A DNA stretch of 64,000 bases from NCBI GenBank assembly GCA_032768795.1, contig CP136491.1, positions 3,164,501 through 3,228,500 of the forward strand, read 5' to 3'. The notes under the pieces were generated by a model. The model did no database searches and was not told the origin of the DNA. It worked only from the letters and a program-made list of their open reading frames with translations. Within the stretch, counting starts at the first letter, position 1. Each line of letters opens with the position of its first letter. Source of the DNA: Tremella fuciformis (lineage: Eukaryota; Basidiomycota; Tremellomycetes; Tremellales; Tremellaceae). Position numbers and translations under genes: made by a program. Below, one piece after another: positions 43,303-56,309 of the stretch.

Positions 43303-43589
43303 GTCGCGCTTCTAATGATCAGGTAGATAGAAGGTCGGCGGCCAATTCAAACTTTTGGTCAGTGGACTTCGGAGCAAGCTTCGGCTGCACGTGCCCGACG
43401 GTGATCGCCGCTGGGCTGTGGGCGCGGTTTGACCGGGAAGGCAAGGAGGCGTTTTTGGTGGCCAAGTTGGGTCCGACGCGCAGTCTGACGCAGCAGCGAC
43501 AACACTCTTCCTTTCTCGTTCTCGTTCTGACAGTGTTGCCCACGAGTCGAGTGACGCCAACGAGCCCGTCAAGGCCTCACAAGTGCAAG

Positions 43590-44263
43590 ATGCTGTTCCA
43601 CATCTCGGCTCTCTCGGTCATCTGCCTCATCCTATTCGGTACGTGCCCTCTCCATCCCCCCCTTAGGAATACCAGATGCCTCTGGCTCAGCCGTCTGCCT
43701 CCTCAATTACTCATGACCGAGCAGCCGTCCCCATGCTGACTGCCAGTCATCTACTACTTCCGCCACCGCCTCCTTGCCCTCGCCGCACCATACCTCCCCT
43801 CCAGCCTCGTCGCCAGGCTGACCAATTACACGCCACTCAGCGCGTACTCGTTCTCCGACCAGGCCGCAGCAGGCATGACAAGCGGCAACTTCGATGTGGA
43901 GCGAGACAACCTCGGCGTCGGCGAGGGGAGCAGCGCGGATGGGCGACTGGGCCTTGACGAGGCTGGCGTCGAGGAGGTGCGGCGGATCATGTGAGTGAAG
44001 TCTATGATGGAGATGGCCGTCATGCCGAGGGATCACCCGCCCAACTCGGAAAACATGGACAATGTGCCGTGGGCATCGTGACTGTGCTAATGTCTAGGGC
44101 TGTCGAGCGGTGCACGTTCGACCAGGCCCGACTGATACGCCATAATAGAATCCTGGCAAAGAACGGCATCGCCCCAGATGGTGTGCCACCTCAATATCCA
44201 GGATCTTGCCAAAGCTGACTTGCAGGCACTCCGCTCGACCGCAAAGCCATCACACGACTATGA
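43590..44263 (+). CDS. DUF2015/UPF0357-like small membrane protein
   Basis: Four exons (43590-43638, 43747-43990, 44098-44180, 44226-44263) give 137 aa; two introns are unusually long here (about 108 nt). An N-terminal membrane segment (ISALSVICLILFVIYYF) is followed by a cytosolic region ending EEVRRIMAVERCTFDQARLI, then RILAKNGIAPDGTPLDRKAI. The C-terminal pattern (FDxARL, N-G-I-x-P-D-G-x-P-x-D) is that of the fungal UPF0357/DUF2015 family as I recall it, whose function is unknown. A CUE-type ubiquitin-binding helix bundle is the alternative reading. Confidence 0.7.
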
Positions 44264-44705
44264 CCCCCCTCCCTTCATCTTGTCCCCGACGTCTCCGGAC
44301 GGTCGCCGGACCTTGTTAGGTGAGCTGTAAGCGAGACCTGGGGGACCCAAAATATTATCATATCTCTTAGTTTCAGCGTTACTGCCTCAGATGTCATGTT
44401 GTTGTGGGACTGCTGTCCTCCGGAAGCCCGTCTAAGCAGAATAAACTAACAAAGTCAATCGTGCTCATGCACTGCTCGTCGACTCATCATTGGGAATGAG
44501 GATCTACTGATGAGCGGTGGCAAAACAAGTGTTTATGGGCAACTCAGTGCACGCATCGACTAGCTCGCTATCTCTTCGTCCATTCACCTCAGCAAGTGTG
44601 ATTGGTCAGATTTGTACATGGCGATCGGAATCATGCTTGACCCTGCTGTACAACGAGGGGATATTCACATTGTATATGACAAAGGCTCATGGCTTCAGAA
44701 TGCTG
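44264..44705. other. Convergent intergenic region
   Basis: 3' flanks of the DUF2015-like and R3H-associated genes. No gene or repeat seen. Confidence 0.5.
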
Positions 44706-46219
44706 CTACTCGCCGTACAGATAGTCGAAAAATGTCGGTTTCTCTTCCCACGTGCGTTCCGTGATACGCCTGAGAGTCGGCCGCGCGTTAGTCGCTGAGC
44801 GCGCGGGCATTGCAGTTTGATATGAGCCATCGCGTCCTTGCGAATGCGCGAGTGGCGGCAGGGTCAAACTGTTGACCATGGCGTCCAGATCGCTCATATC
44901 CGATCCTCCCTCGCTGCCCGCGTATGCAGAGGACGAGGCGGAGGATACCCTCTCCAAGGCGAGTCGGTCCATAGCAGAATCGAGAAGAGGGGTGGCGCCC
45001 GCCGCAGAGTCCCAGTCCTGTAGCGTAGACGGCCCTTCGAGCGAGAAACCCTCGACAGAATACTCGCTGGCCGTATCGTCGCCGACTGCAGTCTCTGTTT
45101 CAGTCTCGGTGGACACGGCAGTCTTGGAGTCGTCTGAGGCAGAGAGAGCCGAAAGGTCGCTGTTCTCAGGCGTGAAGCCCGCTCGAATTAGCTCGTTCAT
45201 AGGTAATGCTGGCCGCGTAAGAGCAGGCCTGACGATATGAGTGAGGCGGATCCGCTCCCCTGCCACGGTGGCGTGATCCTCGCCTAATTTGGTCAGCGCT
45301 GAGCTGAAGCAGGCCGTACGCTGCTGACTGACTGAATGTAATGAGCTCATAGTACCGGCACAGCAGGTGGATGACGAGGCGCTCGAAAGGGTCCGCGATT
45401 GCCCATGACAAGTGGGCTGGCGATCGGGACAGTTCGATGACGGCAGGCCGAGGGGCAGGGAGGGCAGGCAGAGTCGACCGTGGACGGTGCATAGCCGGGA
45501 CTCGTCGGTCCACTCGGCTGTGGCCTGACGGCGGAGACGCAGAGGTATTACTTGTAGTTGACGAGATCACTTCGGCCTGTCCTTCCTGCGGCACGTGAAT
45601 GTCGATCGTCGCCCACTTCTCTTCTTGCGGAACGAGGGGCCAGTCGCCGCTGAGCCAGCGCCTGATGTTCCCCTCAGCAGCAGTGACCAGAGCCTCCGCT
45701 CTGCGACCTCGTTTTCTCAACATCGCCCTTGTCCCTTTCAGGCTGGTAGAGAAGGCCCCGTCAACTGAAGCTTTGGACCTAGGATCCGGTGGCTCGAGCG
45801 ACACAGAAGGCGCTTTCTCGGAGCGAGGAAGGGTGGCTATATCTGCCCGTCTCTGAGGGTGGTACTGCAGGGGCACTGGAGGATAGAAGTCGGCTCTGCG
45901 GGGCGCGACCACGTGTGGGTTGCCAGCGAAGGCGGCTGGGCCTCAGCTATGCATTTTCTTCCCCTGGAGGGCGGCGGACCGTTATCTTTTCGGCGGGTGA
46001 AGCGCTTGCCCCTGGTGCTACCTGTACCCATGGTCTCTTCGCGCTGAGCTCGTCGGGCGGCCGCCCTCTCTCGCTGTTGCGCATTGTGAGCCTCGACTTG
46101 ACGCTGAGAAGCGCTGATGGGGTTCTGCAGGATGGCCGGGAGGTGCAAGCTGACGTGAGCTGAGATGCGGGCAATACAAGGAGAGCTCACGGTACTGGGG
46201 CTGTATCTGGGGCTGCCAT
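44706..46219 (-). CDS. R3H-associated N-terminal domain protein
   Basis: Four exons (46191-46219, 45980-46149, 45333-45935, 44706-45283) give 459 aa. The diagnostic block is GSTRGKRFTRRKDNAAFAGN, formed across an intron, followed by HLSWAIADPFERLVIHLLCR and YYELITFS. This resembles proteins with the R3H-associated domain, thought to bind nucleic acid; a full R3H motif is not evident. The C-terminus is Ser/Thr/Glu-rich, ending ERTWEEKPTFFDYLYGE. It is divergent from ARF6 across 493 bp. Confidence 0.7.
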
Positions 46220-46712
46220 GGTGTCGCGACGAGTGGTGTGAGCTGTGATGAGAAGGTACTTATGTTGTCGATCTCGATACAGCTTACAGTGTCTTTGCCA
46301 CCTTGTGTGGCGGAGATTACCGCCTGGCTCTGTGCCTGTGAGAAGGTCCGAGCGCGGGTTCGACCAAGTCAGAAAGGGGGTCCAAGCTACAGTACTTGCC
46401 TTTTCATCTCTCACCTCTCTCTACTTTAGATACATTCCACTCTCTTGTCAAACTGATCCCCCCCTTCCCCAAATCTATAATCACAGTCTCCTCCCCTTCA
46501 ATCACCACACATACACGGCCGTACGACTCGCACGTCCCCGTCGCTCGTTTCATCGCCTCGACTGCACCCATCTCCAACCGGCTCGCGATCGATACCCGGG
46601 ATTCTCCTCGCGGAAACGGAACGCGTCCAATCTTCGCGTCTTGTCTCCAACTTCTCCTGTAAGAATCTAGTGCAAAGGAGCGCAGCAGAGCGCGAGCACG
46701 CGCACGCGCACG
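46220..46712. promoter_or_regulatory. Divergent promoter, R3H-associated gene and ARF6
   Basis: Pyrimidine-rich on the ARF6 side from about 46400 (CCCCCCTTCCCC near 46460), typical of leaders here. No gene inside. Confidence 0.45.
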
Positions 46713-47550
<838 letters not shown>

Positions 47551-47820
47551 CCGGCCAAATTCAATGCTCGACTCTGGGCATCCGCCGATACCCGTCCCGA
47601 CCCCACCGCCTTTACCGCCTTAGAAGGGGCTGAAGCATATATACTGTCTCCCACGATACCCCTCAACGATACCCGTCCCTCTTGTTCATACCAGACTGTG
47701 ACTGACTCACGATGCACTCATGCCATGATCTACCGAACAACCCCAACAAACGATACAAGTGGCTACATGCAGAAGGTCACTCATGATGCAGGGTATAGCC
47801 TCCAACTCGCCACCTCAAGA

Positions 47821-50800
47821 TCACGCCTTCTTCTTCCCTTTCCCACTAGCGCTCGCAGCCCCTGTGGTCGACGACGGGTATGCGACAGGCAGCGGCTCCT
47901 CTCCATCGTAGAAGACAGCAGTGACCACGATCCTCGCCCGCTTCAGATCCTCCTTCGGTCTCCCAGTCTCGACCACATTTCCGTGCTGGTCGAGGGAGAC
48001 CTAAACATCAGACACGCATCTTCTCTGCGGGTGTGGTCGCTCACTTTACTGTCCTGGCGAATACACGACTTGGCAGGCTCCTCCTTGGTTCCGGCCGCCT
48101 GTGCAGCCGCTGATCCTGGTCGGCTCTCCCCATCATCTCGAATGAGGACCAAACTGCTGTCCCACGAGACATACTTCTCGCTCGGAGCCTCCCTGTCCAC
48201 TTTGGCTCGCTTAGCGGGTCGTGCAGGTGTCTTATAATCCGGATCGTCGCCTGGGCCCCGTGGCCGCTCAATGATCACGATCGGCTCATGCTCATCTTGC
48301 GTTTCATGCCCTTGGCTCCCGTCACTCTCTTGGGCGCGCCGTTTCGCGCGATCTCCTCTGGCCTGCTTTCTCTCCTCGCTCTTGTCAAACGTGGTGCGCA
48401 TCTTCGAGGTAGGGCTCGGAGGACGGGGTCCTGTCTTGCGCACAATCTGCCTGTCGATGGCACAATGATACACCTGGTTTCGCATTGTGTTCCGCTGCGT
48501 GGCAGTTTTCAGCTCCTTCTCCGACATGTTTGGCGCTATGGAAGGCACAGTCGTCTGAGGCGGTCTGCTTCGCGCCCGGGCTTGCGCAGGAGGCGCGGAG
48601 GGCTTTGGTGCACGGCGTGGTCGTGCGATCTTCGACGGTGAAGAAGCGTCCGCATTCCGCTTGGGCGAGCTACGTTTCGGTGATTGAGCTTTGGCCGACT
48701 GTGAGGGTGAGGAAGGGTGAGATGACGTCGAGGAAGGTGGCGATGTCGGCGGTGTAGAAGACGGTGCTGCGCCTAACTGGAATGAGACATCCTCGTGATC
48801 CTCGCTACTGCCTCGTTTAACTGCTACTTCCTCTGTTGGGGAGGATCTCGTCTCGACATCCGGCTCTTCTGAACTACGGGTGTGTTTGGCTGGCGGATCG
48901 GGCTCAGCTTCCGCCGAATCGGCTGGACCCGTCCCGCTTTGGGTCGGCGAGCTGGCAGACAGTGCGGCTACAGCGAATCGCCTGGGAGTACCCGCAGCTC
49001 GTGAAGGAGTGCCGAGCTAGATTTTTAGACATGGTGGCTTTGGAAGAGAACATCACCTACCTTGATAACGCGCGCAGAAGAAGGGGTGAACCTCGATGAC
49101 CCGTCTAAGAAAGCCCGTCTTATTCGGCCAGGTGACTTGCCCATGGGGGTGCCATTCACCACGGCAGCGCCTCCTATGTCGCGTGTGCTGCCCATGGAGA
49201 AGGTCTGGAAGTTGGCTGCCCCGCTGGCATCTCGGACGACACGAGCGGGGAGGCCTAGCGTCGGTCGTACGGCACCTCCGCCTACGGAGATTACTGAACG
49301 GGGAGCGTTTGTTTGACTGACAGAGAAAGGGCGTTTGAGAGGATTTGCAGGTTGCTCAACCGGGCTGATGGGTCTGGTCTTGAGAAACGTGGAGGATGTG
49401 GCAGACGCAGCGAGCGGACGGGGCTGAAGATGGCCCGGACCGTTCAGAACCGGCCTTGCGCTGAGCGGCGGGGCTACGGTGGAGCGTGCCGACAGCGCAG
49501 GTCGAACGGCACTGGTGCGAGCAACGCCAATTTGCGACAACTTGCTAGCGCTCGGTACAGTGGCTTTCGAGGCTGCACGCGGCCGTACGGTATCAGTTGG
49601 CTTGGTGACTTGCCGTCCAAAGGCGAGAGGACGGGGAACCACAGCCTTGGATAAGCGCTGATCTGCCGGGGCGTGAGACATGACAGTCGACGAGGCGATT
49701 GGAGGCGCACTTGGCACCCGTGCTACCACGACTTTCCTTTGACCTTCGGGACGCATCATGGTTGGGGGTTTGGGTATTGTCGGCTTGGGTTTGCTGCGCG
49801 CAGGAGCGGAAGTGCTACTCGAGGCCGCCGACGAGGACGAGACTGATCGTTGTGGCGGGCCCATAGTACTCATTTTGGTCGCGACTACGGCATCGAGTTG
49901 GCCACGGATCGACATCACTCGGGCAGCCACGCCAGCCTTGTCGACGGGGTTCTTCGCGACAGATGAACCGAGAGGCTTCAAGACTTTGTTAGCTTTGTTT
50001 CCCGGCAGGGCTGCCGCTGTTTTGGAAGCCGGAGTCGTCGTATTCAAGAGCACACCGGCCAGTATACCGACCGAAGGAGTGGCAGCAGGGCTCCTACCGG
50101 CTCCGGGAGACTTGCTCGGTGAGGGAAGCTTCGTACTATCGATCGGAGACAACATGGTGATGGAGCTGTCGGATTTCAGGGGATGCAATTCCTGAGGCTC
50201 CTCCGCGAATGCGACCGGAGACGAGGGCAATGACGGCAAGCGACGAAAGGGCGAAGCTGTTTCGGCTCGTATGGGCACAGCGAAGTGAGAGATGTGAGGG
50301 ATAATGACTGGCCCTCCGCGACCAAGCTCGACAGAATCCTCTTCGTCACATATGGTACGTTCCTGGGAACGATCAGGCGATACCCGCAGACAACAACTTT
50401 CCGAATCGGCGGCAGGGAGCTGTTCTCGCTCGAGGTCTTCTTCGATAGACCCAATTTGCGACAGGGTGAGATCGTCCGACTCGCTTCCGTAATCAGACTC
50501 GATGGCGATGATCTCCGCAGCAGCAGTGACGTCCGGGTCAGCGAAGTCGTCCAGACACAGCCCACCCAGGTCGAGTCCAGGGAGTGCTGGTCTGTCAACC
50601 AACATCGATGATATGAGGGAATCTCACCATCTTCCGATTCTGAAATGGCCAAGGCACCCATACCCAGCGTCACGGTTGGATCCTGCTCTGGACCTAACTC
50701 CGGGTCATCATTGTCGGCAGCCCCGTTGCCCATCACCATCACATTCTCCTTGTCGCTGTCGCTTTCAAGCCCTTCGCTACCGCTCGCCGAAGACGATTCG

Positions 50801-51390
50801 TACGTAGACAGGGCGTCATGATCGCTTCCTCCTTCGCCGAGTGAGTCGGTCTCGTCCCCTTCCAGATTGAAGGTGCCCGGAGTTGCAGCGTCGCTCGATC
50901 CAGAAAGGGGGCCCGGGGACTGAGGGGAGCAAGGCGAATTTTGAGGCTCGTCGTCCATGTAGCGAGGTAATCCCTCGGAAGAAGGGCGTTCGAGTAGGCT
51001 TGCTTTGTCTTTTGGGCTACCGATGGCTTCGCATTCCTCGTCGACGTTGCCCTTGCCCGAGATCAACAAGGTCTTTCTTCTGAGAAACTCGCGAGAGTCC
51101 CGCTTCCTGAGGCGCACTATCCTCGTTGCCGATTGCCTTCGATGCGAGGACGGGATCGGGTCTGGCGACCGGACGGCTGAGAGCTTGGCCACAAAGTCTG
51201 TCTCTTGTGGGTCATGAGCCCCGAAGAAAACTCCATCTTCGTCATCGGACGATTCCGAGGCAAGTGACGGGATATGTCGAGGTGTGCTTGAGGGCGCAGA
51301 TGCATGATGGACAGATGATGAGGAAGATGATGAAATGGGAGTCGAGCAGGAAGCGACCGTTGATGGGTCGACAAAGAAGGGATCGATCAT
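47821..51390 (-). CDS. Large disordered protein, unknown
   Basis: Four exons (50628-51390, 49061-50586, 48045-49016, 47821-48000) give 1146 aa; introns of 41-44 nt with closed phases. The sequence is Ser/Pro/Ala/Arg-rich and mostly low complexity, with acidic patches (SESSDDEDGVFFG, IESDYGSESDD) in the first third and basic ones (SPKRSSPKRN, PARPAKRAKVDRE) in the last. The most protein-like segment is near residues 930-990: SEKELKTATQRNTMRNQVYH, then CAIDRQIVRKTGPRPPSPTS. The C-terminus is GKGKKKA. Composition suggests a nuclear or chromatin-associated protein, but no family is recognised. Confidence 0.75.
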
Positions 51391-52140
51391 GCCTTGCAGC
51401 ACATATATGGGGTCGAGGTGGTCAAGGATTTGGCGTGTCGAGCAGGCTGATGATGTATACGAGAGATGATGAACAAGCACTGGCCGATGAGTGAGAGAGG
51501 TATATGGTGAAGGATGAAATCAGTCGCGCTGCCTCGTGTTTGTGGTGGCCTAATCAGCTTATCACTGGTCGGTATGAAATGACGTGTCACATTACCCCTC
51601 CGACTGTAATCCGGCTCGGGTTGAAATGCGGTCCCCAGTCCCAGCCTAAATTTGGGGGTAGCGGCCATTCACTTCATTAGCTTCCTCTCTGCCTGGTGGC
51701 TCACAGCGGATAGGTAGCTCACACGGGAGACGTCGTCCCATCGTCTTCCACACCATCGTCTCAAAATCGGCACCTCTTGATTGAGCGTGTCGCGCCAATA
51801 TAGGTGAGTGTCAAATGTCACCTCAGGCGGCAGGAACGAGGGGGGTCAAGGAGTCGCAAACGTCTCTGCTGGGAGAACAAGGTTTCCAATGGCAATGTCG
51901 ATGGGCAGCTGATCAACACAGAGCGCAAGAGCTACTCGCTTGCTGCTCAGAGCCGCCCTAGCGGCTGCATATCTATCGAATGACTCTACTCGCTCTGCAC
52001 TCGCGTGAGTCTCCAGTGCCACAGGGGCGGATCATTTCGGCTGACCACCTCAGGTGGGCGAGTCTAGATCCGATTCTTCCTGCTTCTCTGAAAATTCGTG
52101 CACAACACTTTGACACCGGCCTCGGACGACCAGCGACGGC
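51391..52140. promoter_or_regulatory. Divergent intergenic region
   Basis: 750 bp between the disordered-protein gene and the Myb/SANT-like gene. No gene is supported and no strong motif is seen. Confidence 0.45.
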
Positions 52141-53762
52141 ATGTCGGGGGTGGTGGGTGGGGGAGGCGATGTGTCCAGCAGCAAGCAGGACCGGAAAAAG
52201 TCGGCTCACTGGTCCGACCAGGACACCGAGATTCTCGTCGACCTCTTGTTGAGGTACAAGGATACGGGTCGGACGCCTGACAATGGCTTCAAGCCCGAGG
52301 TGTGGCGCGAGGCGTCGGGCATGTTGCAGAGGAACAATCCCGTCGGTGGACCCAAAACGCCGGAAGCATGCAAGAGCCGGTGGCAGCGAGTGAGTCACCG
52401 AGATCGCCGAGCATGTCACCGCCTTGGCCCGGTCCAGCCTGCACTTGGGCCAATTGATGTCATCCATGACGGACCAGAGTAGTATAAGGCTATGCTGACT
52501 GTCAGATACAACGAGATTATAAAGCTGCAAGGGAGATGGAGACTATGCCCGGAGTCACATGGGATCGCACGACCAATCGCCTAACTGCGTCCAGCGATGC
52601 TTGGGAGAACGCGGAGAAGGTGAGGCGCTTTCCTATCTCCATTCACAGGCTACCGCTGAATACCAAAACAGCAACTTGAGCCATACAAGTATCAACGCAT
52701 CCACTTGCCCTGTTTCGACGCCATAGCGTTGTTGTGCCAAGGCGAAGCTATCCGTGCGCGGCCGAGAGGAAGGACAAGGCCCTCACTCGCGAGCTCTGAT
52801 TCCAGCAGCATGATGTCAATGAGTCTCTCGAGTACGACCGGTCACGGCTCTGTCAGCGCCCTCAGCGGCCAAATGAACGGTACTAGCATCAATGGGCATG
52901 GGCACAGCACGCCGGTCGATAGTCACTCGCTGCTCACGAACGGCCAACAAATGCAGATGGTCGCCGATTCCATGCACGGTCACGCGATGGCACAGCATAT
53001 GGCCAACTCGGGTCTCATCTCCTGGGAGGGCGGTGACGAGGACGGCGAGGGAGAGTTCGATGCTTCATTCGGCATGGGCGATACAGTAGGACCAGAACGT
53101 ATTGGGGAAGCCGTGGCTGATCACGATAGAGTCAGCACCACTTCGTCATGCCACCCGCACAGAAGCGCCTGCCATTTGACCCGTCCATGATGCCTGGTCC
53201 GTCCACTACCACCACGACCATCAGCATGTCGAATCGCCCTTCTCCTAGCAAAAAGCCCCGGACCTCGCAGACGGGTCACCCTCGGCAAGCATTGCCAGGT
53301 CAGCCCACAAATCAGGCTCCAACGACACAGCACCTGGGTCACCCATACCATGTGGCTTTGTCCCAACCACATAGCCCAGAATTCACCGTATCGGCCTCCT
53401 CGGCGTCGCTTCTTGATCCTATGCTACACGGGTCTCCGAGCAACCCTTCGCTAGCGCCGATGGCCGTGACCGGGCAGCCACCACCACAGCAGATTTTGCA
53501 GCCCTCACCAATGTTTGCAACACCTTCGAGGGGCTCGCCGATGTCTGACGAGATACGAGTAGCCGGTCTCTCCGAGGCCCAACGGCGTACACAAGCAATC
53601 ACAAATCTGCAAGAAGAAACTGAGTTGGCAGACGAGGATCTGGTAGATATCGTCAACGAATTTACGAACAACATTGCGCAGGCGGATGCGTACTTGGCTT
53701 TGAAGAGGGAACCGCTTCGGAAGCTGTTCCTGGCCAAATTGATCAAGCGGCGGAAGAAGTGA
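52141..53762 (+). CDS. Myb/SANT-like DNA-binding protein
   Basis: Four exons (52141-52389, 52506-52619, 52672-53085, 53136-53762) give 467 aa. The Myb/SANT-like domain covers residues about 20-120: KSAHWSDQDTEILVDLLLRY, FKPEVWREASGML, TPEACKSRWQRIQRDYKA (across an intron) and SGVTW-type PGVTWD, as in the PF12776-type domains of plant and fungal regulators. The middle is rich in Gly/Met/His/Ser. The C-terminus is helical and charged (NLQEETELADEDLVDIVNEF; ALKREPLRKLFLAKLIKRRK), possibly for dimerisation and nuclear import. The acidic GGDEDGEGEFDASFG may be an activation region. The domain also occurs in transposon proteins, but no terminal repeats are seen here. Confidence 0.82.
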
Positions 53763-54046
53763 CGGTTAGAGCGGTAGAAAGAGCTGGGCTCTAACACTTT
53801 GGGCTTTACGAGGGTACGGCTGGTTGCCGAGCGACGAGATCGCAACAAAAGGGTGGGCGGGATGCTCAGATAGACCAACGCACGTGTACAATAGGCTTTT
53901 GTCCAACTTTGTAGACGGGGTATGGTGGCGTTCAATGTTATGGACGACTCGGCGCATGGCCGCGTGTCATGCATGCAACGAAATGTGGTCGACTGGGCAC
54001 AACATGAGAAGGAGTCGGAATCGTATGATCAGATTCAGGGGCATGC

Positions 54047-54998
54047 TCATGATGAGCCATTCGGCATAGGTGTCTCGCCTAGTGCAGCAGCGATGTCGTC
54101 GAGCACCATGACAATCGCGCCCCGCGGTTCGAGCTTGGTGTAGAAGTTCTCCACTCTGCTCGTCAGCCCGCTTGCTGTCAAGCACCGGACCCGGAGGCCA
54201 ACTGACCGTTCCGTCTCTTTGAAGCCGAGACGCTCGTAGAACCGCTTGGCATCGTCGTTGCCCACTTGCACGTGGGTCATGGCGCGCTTCACAGACTTGC
54301 GCGGCGGAGCAGGCACAAGCTGCGCACGCGTGGTGGGCTTGTCGCTCCTCAGCACAGTCGGCGGGGGCGGTGTCGGATGCAGCGCTTCGGTGAGCGCGTG
54401 AAGGAGGAGAGCGCGGCCGAGTCCGAGGGAGCGATAGGGCGCGAGAACCCTACGAGTCAGCCAAAGCCAATACCGCTCTCCTTTCCACTCCAGCGCTCCC
54501 AGGCGAGGGGAAGGGAGCAGGGGTAGACGAGGAGGCTTACGCGAGAGTCAGGACGACCAGCGTGGGCGGCGTCGCGGCGGACCCCGAGGCGAGGTGGTCG
54601 AAGCGACAACAGCACGCGCCCACGGGGATATCGCCGTAGTAGATGAGCTTGTTGACCGCGTCCAGTTCGGGTGCGAGCACGTCCTTGTAGAACTTGTCCG
54701 AGTACACGAGGGGAATGACCACGGCGTTGAGCCTGCGCAGGGTCCCGCTCTGCCTATCAGCCTCACCTCGTCTTGAATTCCCTTCCCACGATTCCTTGAC
54801 GACTCGCTGAGGACTCACGTTGTTCGGCGTCAGCGAGGTCAGCGTGACCTTTGGTTTCGGCCTGATCACCCGCTTTGAACCGGACGCCCCGTTGGCGGTT
54901 GCCCCGCCGAGGTCGACGGTCTCGAACGCGCCTTTGGGCTGAGCGTCCAGGTCGAGCGGGTTGGACACGGTTCCGGTGGTCGTGAATACCTTGGTCAT
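54047..54998 (-). CDS. NAA50: NAA50-like N-alpha-acetyltransferase
   Basis: Four exons (54819-54998, 54541-54749, 54207-54449, 54047-54155) give 246 aa. GNAT-fold landmarks: LTSLTPNNVSGTLRRLNAVV across an intron, IPLVYSDKFYKDVL, YGDIPVGACCCRFDH, the acetyl-CoA loop APYRSLGLGRALL, and VQVGNDDAKRFYERLGF, then ENFYTKLEP. These match NAA50/San, which acetylates protein N-termini at the ribosome with NatA. An N-terminal extension of about 45 residues and an insert before THVQVG exceed the usual 170 aa. It is divergent from PTH2. Confidence 0.87.
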
Positions 54999-55265
54999 GG
55001 CGGGTCGGGGTGCGCAGGGGGAGGAATGAAGAAAGAGAGAGAAGAGAGAGTGGAATTTCGTCATGTACGAGTAGCTTTGACTCTTTTGGTGGAGGTCGAG
55101 TGGGATGAAACGAAACGAGATTTTGAGCCTGTGTTTCGTCTCGACTCTATCCTTTGCTTGCAGGACCCAAGACACGCTTCAGCCTCGCCTCGCGGAGCAC
55201 TCAAGACCTTTCCCCATCGGCCCAAAGCATTCACTCCTTGCTTGTCCGGCAACGCGAAAGACACA

Positions 55266-56156
55266 ATGAGTATCAGAACTTCAGCAAGCAACATGGACCG
55301 TCCGTCCCCTATCTACTATTTCAGAGCGAGCTGACCAGAAGTCCTACAACCGGTCATCATCTCCCTAGTGGCCTTTGCGCTCGGCTACCAGACCCGCTCG
55401 TACTTCACCACCCCCTCCCTCGCCCGCGGCGGCAGCTCCAGCGGCGACAAGACCAAACGCGTCGCCTCCCCCGCAACAAAGTCGAAAACGACAGAACCGC
55501 CCGCCTCGCCATCGTCGTCCATCCCGGACGGCGCGACCGACCCCGACTCGGACTCGGAAGACGACGCCGCCGCGCGCACGTCCGACCTCGCGTCCGTTGG
55601 CGCGTCGGCGCTGGAAGAGGTCAAGCTCGTGCTGGTCGTGAACGACAGTTTGAAAATGAGCAAAGGGAAAATTGCCGCGCAGGCGGGGCACGCGACGCTG
55701 GCGGCGTGCGATACTCTGCGCGAGGCCAATCCGAGAGTGAGTCGAGCACCGGCAGTCCTGCCTGGATTGCCATCGTCATGGATGGCCGTATGAGTGAAAA
55801 AGACGGGGGTGCTGACGGCAGTTGTACCGCAAGTGGCAGCGGCAGGGGTGAGTCCTTGGCGTTCTGGCTCGGCGGACGAAGAGAGCTGACGCTCGGCCAA
55901 CCGAAGATTGCGCTGAGGGGCTCGACGACCGAAGAGCTGGAAGAGCTGGCCGGGCAGGCGAGAAGGCTAAACCTTTGTGCGAGGATGATCCAGGACGCAG
56001 GCAGGACACAAGTGGCCCCGGGGTCGAAGACGGTCTTGGGCATCGGACCGTACGTCCTGCCTCACTCCATGACTCGGTGGCTTCAGCTGATAGCTGACCG
56101 GCAGCGGCCCGGCACGCCTCATCAATACTGTCACGGGCAAGCTCAAGCTCCTATAA
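55266..56156 (+). CDS. PTH2: PTH2 peptidyl-tRNA hydrolase
   Basis: Five exons starting 55266-55299 and 55339-55736. An N-terminal membrane anchor (VLQPVIISLVAFALGYQTRS) and an acidic Ser-rich linker (DPDSDSEDD) precede the catalytic domain: VKLVLVVNDSLKMSKGKIAA, QAGHATLAACD, GQPKIALRGS, MIQDAGRTQVAPGSKTVLGI and the C-terminal INTVTGKLKLL. PTH2 cleaves peptidyl-tRNA released from stalled ribosomes; the anchor resembles that of mitochondrial or ER-bound homologues. The third exon is tiny (from 55822, about 26 nt) and its 3' partner was chosen by phase. The start ATG at 55266 is inferred from the splice that yields the anchor. Confidence 0.87.
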
Positions 56157-56309
56157 TCAGGCATAACTCGTATGAACGTGGAATCGTGCATGTCTCATTT
56201 CACTATCACTATACTGACCTAGCGATACAAGGAACAGGTGAACCTGTCGAGAGTCATGTCAATACTGTACATCATGACCGGAAGTCTGCTTCATTCCGTC
56301 GTATCCATA

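Noticed and set aside
42706..43326. 206-aa plus-strand hydrophobic ORF opposite BFR2
   Set aside because: It is the antisense reading of the Glu/Asp tract of BFR2 (GAG/GAT-rich), giving artificial Leu/Ile/Val runs.
44098..44263. CUE domain in the 43590-44263 protein
   Set aside because: Only loosely similar; the C-terminal FDxARL and N-G-I-x-P-D-G pattern fits the DUF2015/UPF0357 family better.
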